Source of the DNA: Neocallimastix lanati (nom. inval.)
Lineage: Eukaryota; Neocallimastigomycota; Neocallimastigomycetes; Neocallimastigales; Neocallimastigaceae
DNA length: 64,000 bases
Direction of reading: 5' to 3'
Assembly: GCA_016946835.1 (NCBI GenBank)
Contig: JACVTC010000038.1
Span: forward strand, 340,001 to 404,000
Below, piece by piece: positions 1-17,190 of this stretch. Under the pieces are notes generated by a model, which saw only the letters and a list, made by a program, of their open reading frames with translations, was not told where the DNA came from and did no database searches. The position numbers and the translations under genes were made by a program. Within the stretch, counting starts at the first letter, position 1, and every line of letters starts with the position of its first letter.

Positions 1-31
<31 letters not shown>

Positions 32-231
32 TTTTATTTTTATGATTTTAAAAATTTATATATATTATAAAATGTTTAATAAAATTTTAATATAATTTTA
101 AATTTTATTACAATGAATTTAAAATAAAAATTGTGATAATTTTTTGGTTTTTCTTTAATTAAAAATTACTATATTTTTATTTATAACTCAAACTAAGTTT
201 AAAACACCATTGAAAAAATAATAGTAATAAT

Positions 232-378
232 CGGTTGCAATTAGTAATGCCATTAAAAAAACAGTAATAATAATTGGTAATAATTAGTAGTACCACTAAA
301 AAAATAATATCGGTTGCAATCAGTAATACTATTAAAAAATTAATAGTATCTTATAGCAATCAATAATACCATTAATAT
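232..378. repeat. Degenerate short tandem repeat, about four copies
   Basis: A phrase close to GGTTGCAATTAGTAATGCC followed by ATTAAAAAA recurs at about 232, 275, 310 and 352 with several substitutions per copy. The copies are too diverged for a recent expansion. No function is apparent. Confidence 0.5.
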
Positions 379-520
379 ATATATAATAAAAACGAGATAT
401 ATATATAATAGTTTTATTTACAGAAAACTTTATATTATTATATTTAGAATACAGTTTGTTATTTCTAAAGTATTAAAGATATTCTTTATTGCCCTTAAAT
501 AAAAACAATTAAAATACTAT

Positions 521-892
521 AAATAAATATTATTTTATAACATTATTTTTTAATATTATCAATATAAATATTTCATATAATATTTTTTTTTTTTTTTGCT
601 TTCATTTAAAGATATTTTTATATGTAATAAAATGAAAAACATAATATTAATAAACTTTTTTTAAATAAATTTATAAATAAATATTATTTTTTAACATTAT
701 TTTTTAATATTATCAATATAAATATTTCATATAATATTTTTTTTTTTTTTTTTTTGCTTTCATTTAAAGATATTTTTATATGTAATAAAATGAAAAACAT
801 AATAAACTTTTTTTAAATAAATTTATAATTAAATATTATTTTATAACATTATTTTTTAATATTATCAATATAAATATTTCATATAATAATTT

Positions 893-926
<34 letters not shown>

Positions 927-985
927 CATTTAAAGAGATTTTTATATGTAATATAATAAAAAACAAAATATTAATAAACTTTTTT
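521..985. repeat. Tandem triplication of a unit of about 152 bp
   Basis: Three successive copies start at about 521, 675 and 827. Each runs from AAATAAATATTATTTT through a T-run and a CTTTCATTTAAAGA phrase to an ATTAATAAACTTTTTT phrase. Copies differ mainly in T-run length and a few substitutions, and the second lacks one short ATATT phrase. No coding potential; probably unequal exchange or replication slippage. Confidence 0.8.
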
Positions 986-1199
986 TAATCAAAGAAAGTA
1001 TATCCATTATTATTATTACATATAGCCTTTCAATAAGATTAATTCCAAATATTAACAAAAAATATAATTAAATTCTATATTTTAAAATTTAAAATTTTTT
1101 ATAAAACCATAAATATTAATTATTAACCACCAAAAAAAAAAAATAGTACGATTATACTTAAAATCATTATTATATATTTTTACTTATTTATTCATGTAT

Positions 1200-1234
<35 letters not shown>

Positions 1235-1775
1235 TTATTTATTATTTATTTAATTTTTATTTTTTTTTTTAAACCTATAGGGAGATAAAATTAATTATTT
1301 CAAATTTTATTAACTTCTAGATTTAAAAATTACTAATTATAAATTAAATAATAAATTTATTAATAATTATAAAGGTATAATTACCATTTAATAATACTTT
1401 TGTTCCAAATTGATTATTGGATAATTAATTCATGAATGCAATTAACATTAAAGAATATATTTCCTTAATCAATATATGAATCAATAATAAATCAAATCAT
1501 ATTAAATAAATCTCATTAATAATAATAATAATGATAATAATAATAATATTAAAGGGATATTTCTTCTTTTAAAAAAAAAAAAAAAAAATACATATATATA
1601 TATGTACATATTTTACTTTCTCTATTCAATCAGCATGACTAATTTTATTATTATAATTAATTAATACTTGATACAAAAATATATATATTTTAAAACAATA
1701 TTGATTGTAAATTATTCAATATAATCGATATAATATAATTTTTTTTAAAAAAAAAAAAAACTTGAATAAAAAAAG

Positions 1776-2747
1776 ATGAAAATTATTCATAGTTTATTAT
1801 TAATAATATCTTTGGGTATTATCACTAATACTTCAGGTAATTCAGACAAAAACCAATATGATTACAAAGCTACAAAAACAGATATTAAAAATTTTGATGT
1901 AGAAGCTTGTATACGCAATTCAGATTGTGGTTCGAAGTCTGTTCATTTTAATCGTCGTGATGAAGATGAATCATTAGGCGGTCATCGTTTTGTTTCCATA
2001 GAAATAAATCCTGATAAATTTATGCCAACTTTTCACAATAAACATATAAAAAATGACGAAAACTCAAAAAATAAGTCAATTCCATCAACAACAATTAATC
2101 TACATAAATCAACAAAGAAATCAAATGTAAAAAGAGGTCCGCCACCACAAAACTTTGATAAAAATATTGGATATAATAACTTTAATTATTTCAATACTTA
2201 TAAAATTAAACCCACCATTGTTAATAGTACTCCTAATGACAACAGTAATGTTGAAGGAAACATTCCAACTACTGTTATCAACCTTAATTCAGCTAAAGTT
2301 AAAAGAGGTCCACCACCACGAAACTTTGATAAAAATATTGGATATAATAACTTTAATTATTTCAATACCTATAAAATTAAACCCACCAATGTTGATAGTA
2401 CACCTAGTAGCAATAGTAATAATGAAGATAGCATTCCTACTAATGTTATCGATCTTAACTCAGCTAAAGCTAAAAGAGGTCCACCACCACAAAATTTTGA
2501 CAAAAATATCGGATACAACAACTTTAATTATTTTAATACCTACAAAATTAAACCTACTAACTTAGCTAAAGCTAAAAGAGGTCCACCACCACAAAACTTT
2601 GACAAAAATATTGGATACAACAACTTTAATTATTTTAATACCTACAAAATTAAACCTACTCCAACAAATAATTCACCAACCAATACCTATTATTACAATA
2701 CTTTACCAGTAGAAGCTAAAAGAAAAAGAGAAGAAGAAAGAACATAA
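1776..2747 (+). CDS. Secreted repeat-peptide precursor with Lys-Arg sites before each repeat
   Basis: Single-exon protein of 323 residues. Residues 1 to about 21 look like a signal peptide (MKIIHSLLLIISLGIITNTS). A unique region follows with two close cysteines (CIRNSDC) and a charged stretch. Four copies of a 27-residue peptide start GPPP(Q/R)NFDKNIGY and end YKIKPT, at residues 121-147, 178-204, 235-261 and 269-295. Every copy is immediately preceded by Lys-Arg (VKR, VKR, AKR, AKR), and another basic cluster (EAKRKR) lies near the C terminus. This is the architecture of fungal Kex2-processed repeat proteins, including pheromone precursors, in which a Golgi protease releases the repeats. Spacers are Asn/Ser/Thr-rich and less conserved. 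The repeat peptide is not one I recognise, so its biological role is open. Seen: signal-like N terminus, repeats, dibasic sites. Inferred: processing and secretion. Confidence 0.8.
   Translation: MKIIHSLLLIISLGIITNTSGNSDKNQYDYKATKTDIKNFDVEACIRNSDCGSKSVHFNRRDEDESLGGHRFVSIEINPDKFMPTFHNKHIKNDENSKNKSIPSTTINLHKSTKKSNVKRGPPPQNFDKNIGYNNFNYFNTYKIKPTIVNSTPNDNSNVEGNIPTTVINLNSAKVKRGPPPRNFDKNIGYNNFNYFNTYKIKPTNVDSTPSSNSNNEDSIPTNVIDLNSAKAKRGPPPQNFDKNIGYNNFNYFNTYKIKPTNLAKAKRGPPPQNFDKNIGYNNFNYFNTYKIKPTPTNNSPTNTYYYNTLPVEAKRKREEERT
2136..2660 (+). repeat. Four in-frame 27-codon peptide repeats
   Basis: Copies begin at 2136, 2307, 2478 and 2580. Copies 1/2 differ at three bases and 3/4 at two. Between the pairs, differences are nearly all third-position. 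One amino-acid change in total is seen (Gln to Arg in copy 2). The protein is therefore conserved while the DNA has drifted. Confidence 0.9.
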
Positions 2748-3404
2748 AAATTAAGGATATAATTATAATAACTTCATTTATCTTAATTTCAATTGGGACC
2801 CCGAAACCAAAAATGAAGAAAGATACATCTATAAAAAAAAAAAAAAAAAAAAAAGTGAAAAAATTAAATAAATGGAATTGATAATAATTAAACAAAAGTA
2901 AAAAATATGAAAAAAAATAAAAAATAAATAAAAATAAAGATAAAAACAAAATATATTAATAAAAAAATTATATTATTTAAAATTAATATATTAAAAATAT
3001 TAAAAAAATATGTTTTTTATTGCTTAAAATACTATTAAAATGATAATATACACTTCATATAAAGGTATATTTTTTCATCACAATAATTAAAAATAATAAT
3101 ATTATTAATATATAATATAATTAAATTTTTGTTTTATTTTGTTATTTTCTCTCTTAATGTTTTGCTTTATTATTATTTTTGTTAATAATATAAATAAAAA
3201 TAAAATTAAAATCTAAATAAAAATACATAAAATGAAATTAATTTCAAATTTACTCTAATAAAGCCATATATTTTATTTTATATTATATAAATTATTAATT
3301 TACATTATGACTTTTATATAATTATTTTTATATTCAAAAAAAAAAAAAAAAAAAAAAAAGAAAAAAAATTTTTTTGTATTATTTCACAGTAATTTTTCTA
3401 TTCT

Positions 3405-3535
<131 letters not shown>

Positions 3536-3718
3536 CTATTATATTATTATTTATATATTTTTAATATATCTTTGTCATTTTATATATTTTATTTTATTCT
3601 AATTTGTTTATTAATTTATTTACTATTATAGTATTAACAAATCCAGCAAATCAAATTTTTTTATTTATTTAAATTATATTCTAGAATAATAAAATATTTC
3701 AGTAAAAGGAAATTGATA

Positions 3719-3789
3719 TTAAAATTGAAATTGAAATTGAAATCGAAATCGAAATCGAAATCGAAATCGAAATCGAAATCGAAATCGAA
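3719..3789. repeat. Hexamer array GAAATT to GAAATC
   Basis: Three GAAATT units are followed by about nine GAAATC units. The T to C switch puts a regular series of CpG sites into an otherwise CpG-poor desert, a few hundred bases upstream of the ZCCHC8-like gene. Confidence 0.9.
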
Positions 3790-4112
3790 TGTAATTAAAG
3801 TGATAATATAAAATAAACTATAAAAAAAAAAATAAATAAATAAATAAATAAAATAACAAAAAAAATAAAAATAATAAATAATAGTAATAAAGTTTAAACT
3901 ATCAAAAGAAATTTTAAATTAGAACATTTGATTACCTATTATTTATTTGCATGTATTAAAAAAGTAAAATAAAAAATAGTAATAATAAAAGACATTGAAA
4001 ATTATTAGCAACTCTAAACTAAAAAGAAACAAATTAATAATAATAATAATAACATATATATATATTTCAAATTTATAAATATAAAATATTAAAATAGTTT
4101 TATATATATGAA

Positions 4113-7100
4113 ATGACGGATTCAAAGGAAAACCAATCTCTAATAAATGATTTTACTATTCCAGATACCAATGAATTATTTTCAACTTTTTCAAACGACG
4201 ACGACGATACTGTCGAAAATATTATAATTGATACAACTCCAAGTAAAATAGATAAAATAGTAATCAATCAACCAAAATCTAAAAATGATAATAACAATAC
4301 CACTTGTATAACTAAGGATGTCACCACAAATAATAGTAAAATAGATGAAGATATTCACAATTTTTATAAAGCTTGTCAATCTACGGTTATTGTACCCATT
4401 AATTATACAAAACTTTCATTCAATCAGAAAAAAGTAGTCCAAGATACCATTAAAAATCTTTTAATTAATTTAGAAATTTTAGGTGAAAGTGAAAAAAAAG
4501 AAAAAGAAGAAAGAAAATTACAAGAATATTTAGAACAAGATGAAATGTATGCACAATCAGTTATAGACGATTTAAATAAAAAAAGAGAGATTGTTATGTT
4601 TTTAGAAAATTTATTAAGTGACGAAAATCGAATCAATGATTTTTTTATTAATTCATTAGTTAATCGTAGTAAAGATGGATTTATAAAATTAGTCTATCTC
4701 AATAAATATTTAGCCAATATTAATTTAAATGTTGCAAATTATAATAATTTTGATAAAAATCCAGATGTTCAACAGATCAGACAAGCGGTTTCGCTAATGT
4801 CTACCTATTTGGAATTGAATAGTGATGGAACTTCCATAAGATATAATAGAAATAATATCCCATTCTATAAATATCTAGAAAATTATAGTATTGAACTAAC
4901 AGAAAAAAAAGAACAGAAAAATGACTCAATTGCTAATATCCAACAAAACATTGAAGGTAATTCAAATAACATACCCAATATACCCACATTAGATAATAAC
5001 AATAATGATGAATTATCTAAAATTAATGAAAATGATAAACAAAATGTTAAAGATGGTATAAAAAAAACCATAACTATGGGAAAAGATGATAGAAAAAATG
5101 AGGAAACCTTGATTCAGAAACCACCTCAAGAAGAAACAGACGAATCTGATATGGAAATTAGTGATAGTGAAAATGAAGATAATAAAGAAAAAAGTAATGA
5201 ATTAGATATCCAGGAAAATGAAGGAAAGAATGATAAAGAAATAGAACAAAATGATAATTCAAATATGAAAATTAACAATGAAACTTCTTATGAAAATACA
5301 AAATTTAATGATGACAATATAAATATAAGTAAGAACAGTAAGGATAATAAAGATAATGAGGATAATAATAATGATGATAATAATACTGAAAATAAAGACA
5401 TAATGATCAATAATACCCAAAATAATTTAAATAACTTAAATAATGAAGAAACATTAAAAAATGAACCTGAAGAAAATAATAGTAATTCTATTTCTCAAAA
5501 TGAAACTAAAATAAATAGTGATAATGAAATCAATGAAATTGATAAAGAAAAAATAATTAAAAATGAAAAAGAAATTGAAATGAAAATTGATAATAATGAA
5601 AGTGTAATAAAAGGAAATGATATAAGAAGATTATTTGGAGATGAGGAAGAAATAGAAGAAGGGGAAAAAGAAGAAGACGAAGATGAAACTAATAAAGGTC
5701 CACCTACCTTTATAACATTAAATGGAACATTTCAATGGCTTACAAAAGCTGATACAGTAAAAGAAACTAAAATTCATATTTTTCATAATTTAAATGAAGA
5801 AGAAGAAGAAAATCAAATTGAATATGATTGTGATCGTGATATTGTTTTAGGTGAAGAAAATAAAAAGGATCCATTTGAGAAAGAAAAATTTGGGTGCTTT
5901 AATTGTCGATCTATTTATCATGAATTAAATGATTGTCCTCTTCCACGTAATCCAGAAGAAATTAAGAAGAATCGAGCTCTCTTTAAAGAATTATGCAATG
6001 CAAATGGAAATGCACGATACCATGAAATTATTGCTGAGGAAGAAATTTATTCCAAATTTAAGCCTGGAGAAATTTCAGATACTTTAAGAGAAGCTTTAGG
6101 ATTAGAAGAGGATGAAGTTCCATTATATGTTCAAAGAATGGATATTTTTGGTTATCCTCCAGGATATCTAGGATTTACGGAAAAGGATGATCCATATCAA
6201 ATAAGAAATTTTGACAGTAAGGAAGAGCAAGCTCGTGAAGAATTAAAAATTTATTCTGATGGTCAAGAAATTGATATTCCTGTAAATGAAAATAAGATAA
6301 AAAAGGAAACAATAATGGATAATTATGACTCCAAGGATCATCCTGAAGTGGATGAAAAACAAAAGAATAAAACGAATAGTGATGATAATAAAAAAAAAGA
6401 AGAAGGAATGGGTAATACAAAGGATAATGAAAAAATGATAACAATTAATAAAAAAGAAGAAAATTTGAAAGAAAATAATGATAATCAAGAAAAAAATAAA
6501 GCATTAAAAAAGAAAACTGTCCAACTTTATAAATATCCAGGATATAATGCACCTATCATTAAAGATAAAAAAATAAAAAAAAGAAATAACGAAAAGAATA
6601 AAAACGAAAATGATAACGATAACGATACAGATAAGGATAAAAATAAAGATAAGGATAAGGATAAAAATAAAAATAAAGATAAAAATAAAGATAAAGATAA
6701 AGATAAAGAAAGAAAAGAAATTAAACAAAATAAATATAATGACAATGATGATTTTATGATTGTTTCTAATAAAGATTCTAAAATCAGTAAAAGTAAAGAT
6801 TTTATCTCTTTTGATAATAATATTAAAACAGAATCTAAAAGAAAAAATTCATCCTCAAAAGAAAATAATGAAAATTATAGAAAAGATCATCATCATCATC
6901 ACCATCATCATGATGACAACAAAAAAAAAAGAAATAAAAATACTAATAATGAAGTCATCAATAATAACTATGGTTATGGAAGTAATGATACTAAAATAGA
7001 TAATAACTATGGATACAATAATAATAATATTATTAATAATAATTATGGTATGTCAAATGATTATAACAATTTTATTGACAATAATAATAATAATAATTAT

Positions 7101-7172
7101 CAAAATTCTATGTATAATAATTTATATGCCAATAATAATGATAATGCCTATAATAGCTTTAATATTAATAAT

Positions 7173-7214
<42 letters not shown>

Positions 7215-7551
7215 TATAATATGAACTTTAATAATGGTTATGATCAAATGAATAATAATAATAATAACAATCCTAATAACACTATCTCTATGAATATAAA
7301 TAATTTCAATAATATGAATACCATGAATAATTTGAATAATATGAATAATATGAATAATATGAATAGTATGAACAATATGAATGTTATGAACGGTATGAAT
7401 AATATGAATAATGATTTTAATAATATGAATGGTATGAATAATATGAATATGAATAATATAAATATGAATAATAATATGAATAATAATATGAATAATAATA
7501 TGAATAATAACTTTGGTATGAATAACAATAATATAGATAATAATTATGGAA

Positions 7552-7595
<44 letters not shown>

Positions 7596-8008
7596 TTTGG
7601 TATAAATTCAATAATGAATAATTTTAATAATAGCAATAATAATAATGATAATATGTACAATATAAATAATATGAATGGAATGAATGATATAAATAATATG
7701 AATAATATTAATATGAATAATATGGCTATGAATATGACCATGAACATGAACATGAACATGAATAATATGAGCAATATGAACGTTATGAATAATATGAACA
7801 TGAATAATATGGATATGAATAATATGAGCAATATGAACTTAAATAATATGAATTATAATGATAATAGTAATAATAGTTATCAGCAACAACAACAACAACC
7901 TCCACCTCTACCACCTTCATCAAGCTATAATCCTCCTCCTCCACCTCCACCTTTATCAAATTATAATCCTCCCCCACCTCCATCCCCACCATTAAGTAAT
8001 AATTATTC

Positions 8009-8045
<37 letters not shown>

Positions 8046-8384
8046 TCCTCACGTCAATATTCCAATAACAAAAACGGTAACTATAACAATAACAACAATA
8101 ATAATAATAATAATAATAACAATTATAATCAACGTAATAATAAAAGTAATTATTATAACAGTGGTAATAATGGTAAAGGTAACGGTAACAGAAAAAGAAT
8201 GAATTATGAAGATATTGATAATGATCATTACAATGGATCATCAACATCAATAACTCATAAGAAGATAAGAATTAATTATAATGATTCTCCACAGGAAGAA
8301 CTTAATAAAGAAAATAATCCCAAGAATTCCACTATATCTACACCAAATGAAGACGATATGGAAGAAGGTGAAATTTTAGAATAA
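4113..8384 (+). CDS. ZCCHC8-like zinc-knuckle and PSP-domain protein with Asn-rich tail
   Basis: Single exon, 1423 residues. A CCHC zinc knuckle sits at C595, C598, H603 and C608 (CX2CX4HX4C). A PSP-type region follows at about 640-690 (FKPGEISDTLREALG, then GYPPGYLG). This order matches ZCCHC8, the scaffold of the nuclear exosome targeting complex that joins the Mtr4 helicase to an RNA-binding partner; a nuclear RNA-surveillance role is inferred from family. The N-terminal 230 residues are partly helical and charged; about 280-560 is acidic and Asn-rich. Residues about 780-960 are Lys/Asp/Asn-rich with a nine-His run. About 960-1390 is dominated by Asn with NNM repeats, plus poly-Gln and poly-Pro at about 1256-1296. 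The protein is twice the human ZCCHC8 length, almost all from low complexity. The start is the first ATG of the frame, preceded by AT-rich leader. PSP proteins also include SF3B2, but the adjacent knuckle favours ZCCHC8. Confidence 0.8.
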
Positions 8385-13298
<4,914 letters not shown>

Positions 13299-13300
<2 letters not shown>

Positions 13301-13503
13301 ATTATTATTATTATTATTGTTGTTGTTTTTATTATTATTATTTCTTTTCTTTTTTTTTTAATTCTTTTTATTAAAAATTTTAATATGCATTTTTCTAAGT
13401 ATTATTAAAGAAATTGAAAAAAAAAAAAAAATAAAAAAAAAAAAAAAAACTAATAAAATAAAAATAATTAAATAAAAATAGTAAAATAAAGTTTAAAAGA
13501 TAA

Positions 13504-13551
<48 letters not shown>

Positions 13552-13667
13552 TTTTTTATGAATATACTCATATATATAATAATAATAAATAAAACTAAAT
13601 CTAACCCAATAGCAACTAATGATTAGATTATAACTAGAAATAAAAAATTTTTTTTTTTATAATAAAA

Positions 13668-13706
<39 letters not shown>

Positions 13707-14301
13707 TAATTTAAGAAATCATTGTTTATTTCGACTTGTATTTTGATATATAAAATATGTATAATATATATATATATATTTTTTTTTTTTCTATTTTTTT
13801 ACTATTTTTTTTTAAACAAATATAATAATGATGATTGAACTATTTAATTATTTATAACTCTTTTTCTTCTACTGTAGTTTTCTATAAAATTACTTTACAA
13901 ATAAAATATATTAATTTTTATAAATAAAAAGAAGGAACATTAGCAATTTACTATATACATACATACATATTACTTTATTACGATTCAAAAAAAAAAAAAA
14001 AAAAAATTAGGAAAAATAAAGTAATATTAATAAAATAATTTTTTTATTATTAATTTTTTTATTTTCATTTTTTTAATTTGGATTCAACATATATAAATTT
14101 ATATATATATATTTTTTATATATTAAGTTTTTTTTATTTTTTTTTAATTTTTTTTTTTATTTTTCCTTTTTTTATACTTTTTTATTAAATTAAAAATTAA
14201 GATTAGAAAAAAGTAAAAATATATATAAATTAGACATTAAAATTATTTTTTAAAAAAAAATGAAAAAAGAAAAATAAATATAAAAAAAATTTTTTAATTT
14301 T

Positions 14302-14348
<47 letters not shown>

Positions 14349-14831
14349 ATATATCAAATAATTTTTTATCTTCCTTAATAATAATATCATTTAATATTAT
14401 TATCAATAAAACGATATAAAAACAGAAAAAAATAACACATGAACAAATTTTAAATTTAAATAATAAAATAAATTACCAAAAAAAAAAAAATAATAAACTA
14501 CTACTTTACTAATAATAATAATAATACTAATCATAATTTTTTATTATTAAACTTCTATTAAATTAATGCTACTAAATAAAATTTTATAATGAATAATTCT
14601 ATCCTGTAACAGATTTAATAATAATAATTTTTTTTTTTAAAAAATATATTTTTTATGTTTTAATTTTTTTTTTTTAAAAATATATTTTTTATGTTTTAAT
14701 TTTTATTTTTTTTTTAATTTTTTTAAAAAAAAAAAAAAAAGAAAAATGGGGTATAATAAAAAAAACTTTATATTTATTATTATTTTTTTTATAAAATAAA
14801 AAATATAAATTCTTTAAAAAAAAAGTGACAT

Positions 14832-14874
<43 letters not shown>

Positions 14875-15780
14875 GTAATTTTTTCTCCTGAAAATTTTTA
14901 ATTATTTAAAATGATAATTTTTTTTTTTTTTTTTACTTATTTTAGATTCAATTATTATTGGTATATTTTATATAATAGTATTATTTATTTAATTATTATT
15001 CTAATTTATTATTTCTATATCTATATATATTTAAAATATAAATATATATTTTAAAAATTTTATAAATATTTAATATTAACATTGATAAATAATAAAATAT
15101 TAAATAATTATATTTTAATTATTTTATTTTGTAAATTACTATTTTATATGTTAGAAAAAGTGTCCTTTCAGTATTTTTTATATTTATTTTTTTACTTTTT
15201 GTATTGATTTATTTATTACTAAATTAAACTAAATTATTTAATTTTAAAATTTTCTATTTCTAAAAGTTAAGGTATATTAATTATTTGAAATTATATTAAA
15301 AATATTAAATATAAAATATTAAATATTAAAATTTTAATATAAAAATATTAATATATAAATATAAGAATATAATTATAAATATAAGAATATAATTATAAAT
15401 AAGAATATAATTACAGGTACAAGAATATAATTATTAATATAAAAATATAAAAAATCAAAAATTTAATATTAAATATTAATATATAAATATAAATACAAGT
15501 ATTAAGGATAAAATTATAGAAAATTAAATATAAATATATACTAATATAAATAGAAGGATAATTCTAAATAATTAAATGTAAAAAATATAAATATAAAAAT
15601 TAATAATAAATCAATAAGTATATAAGAATAAAAATAAAATAAAATAAAAATAAAAAAAATAAAAAATATTAATATATAATATATATAAATTAATAATAAA
15701 TAATAAATATAAAAATATAAATAATAAATAATGAAAATTTTAATATTAAATAAAAATTCAAACTTATAATTATTTTTTTT
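13299..15780. other. Gene-free AT desert with long homopolymers
   Basis: Nothing coding is recognised. The stretch contains TTA/TTG repeats directly after the LINE tail, an (AAT)n run near 13670-13705, A-runs of about 40 near 13509, T-runs of about 35-40 near 14308 and 14834, and a loosely repeated ATAAGAATATAATTATAAAT phrase near 15360-15440. Confidence 0.7.
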
Positions 15781-16082
15781 AGACTAACGAGAGCGAGAGG
15801 GGCCTCCAAACCTCTCAATAGGTCCTTTACTATATTGTTTCGGCCTCGATGAGGTCCTCTCTCTAAGAAAGGCTAAAATGAAAAATATTCCTTATATGCC
15901 GATTTATACGATGGGCTTCTTTTTAGTGATCTCTTAAACCATCATCGAGGGAGGTACACCAATTCCTCTCATAGATCTAGTGCTCTCTACCCTATCAATT
16001 ACATTGTCTAGCAACAGGAATACTTACCATAGAGAACGAAAGCCAACTTCATTTACATGAAAAAATGCCCTAGGAGGATAAA
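15781..16082. other. GC-richer island, unclassified probable mobile-element remnant
   Basis: About 300 bp stand out from the desert by base composition (phrases such as GAGCGAGAGGGGCCTCC and ATCATCGAGGGAGGTACACC). Short internal inverted repeats occur (GAGAGG with CCTCTC), and there is no open frame of note. It resembles the two SINEs of this window in size and composition but I could not align it convincingly to either. No clear target-site duplication is visible. Confidence 0.5.
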
Positions 16083-16269
16083 AAAAAATAAATATATATA
16101 TATATTTTTTTATTTTTTATTATTATTATTTTTTATAAAATAAATTAAAAAAAAAAAAATTATATTAATATTTAACAATAAATAAGTTATACAAGTATTA
16201 AATTAAATTGTTTTGATAGTATTTTTTTCGTTTTTTTATCACTATTGTGTAAAAAAAAAAAAAAAAATT

Positions 16270-17190
16270 GTGATGAACAGATATCTGTCATCTGTGGAAG
16301 GTAACCCCTCAAAAGAACAAATGTCCATTTGAAAATTGTTGAAAGAAAACACTAACGTTAAATTCCTGTTTTCATCAAATAATTGTATAAAGTTATGGGA
16401 AAACGTTTATGAAAGATTGGTTGAGCAAAAATGCAAATAACAACAACAAAAAAAAAAAAAAAAAAAAAAAAAAAAGGAAGGTTTGAGGTAGAATCATTTT
16501 AATTCATATCCAAAGAGATTATTGAAGTCATACCATATGATAAAAACCTAAAATTTCGTAATGTAGAACAGCATGTGAGAGTATATAAAAAAGAATTGAT
16601 ACCATAATTTACATGAAGGTGAAACTAATTTCACAGATTGAGATATGTTCAATACTGTTGTTTATTGTTTATAGTGAGCTTGTCCTAACTAATTGGGATA
16701 TTGAACTCAGATATTGAGATATTGGAATGCATTAAAATACATTAGAGAACAAAAACAACAATCTTGATATTAATATTCATTGTACATATAAAGAAGAGAA
16801 AACTCTGTCAATTGCTACCAGCAGTGGATGTTTTAATATATGATGAAATGTTAAATCGAATATAACGTTCGTTGACATTCATATAATAGATGAGAATGCT
16901 TTGATAAATGCTACCTATAAAAAATATTTTGATATAGTGGTGTATCTTATCGAACATGGCACTGATTTTATTATGTGCTCCAAAGAAAGGAAATTTAAGA
17001 AATTTAAAAATAACAAGATATCTCGTTTAACACGGTATTGATACAAGGAAGGACGATATTAATATGACACGTGTTAACGACTATGCTATTATGAGCAGAA
17101 ATATTGAATTGATGAAATACTTGAAAAGATTTGAAGCTGGACAACACTGAGTTCTTTCAGTATTATTTGAAGAATTAACTTGTTCCTAAC
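16270..17190 (+). pseudogene. Decayed ankyrin-repeat protein gene
   Basis: Scattered plus-strand frames read as ankyrin repeats. Near 16750-16840 a frame gives LDINIHCTYKEEKTLSIATS. At about 16889-16970 it gives DENALINATYKKYFDIVVY then LIEHGTD, a textbook repeat helix pair. Near 17075-17135 it gives YAIMSRNIELMKYLKRFEAG. Stops and frameshifts separate the pieces and no start is evident. An A-run (16448-16475) interrupts the upstream part. Ankyrin-repeat proteins usually mediate protein binding; here only a relic remains. The left limit is uncertain; 16270-16500 is included because it has coding-like composition, not because a domain is visible. Confidence 0.65.

Larger units (their letters stand above)
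1..1775. other. Gene-free AT-rich stretch with short repeats
   Basis: No convincing coding frame is seen on either strand. The stretch holds a degenerate roughly 40-bp repeat (about 232-378), a triplicated unit (521-985), an ATTT run near 1196-1240 and several A/T homopolymers. The last part before 1776 presumably contains the promoter of the secreted repeat protein, but no motif stands out from the AT background. Confidence 0.7.
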
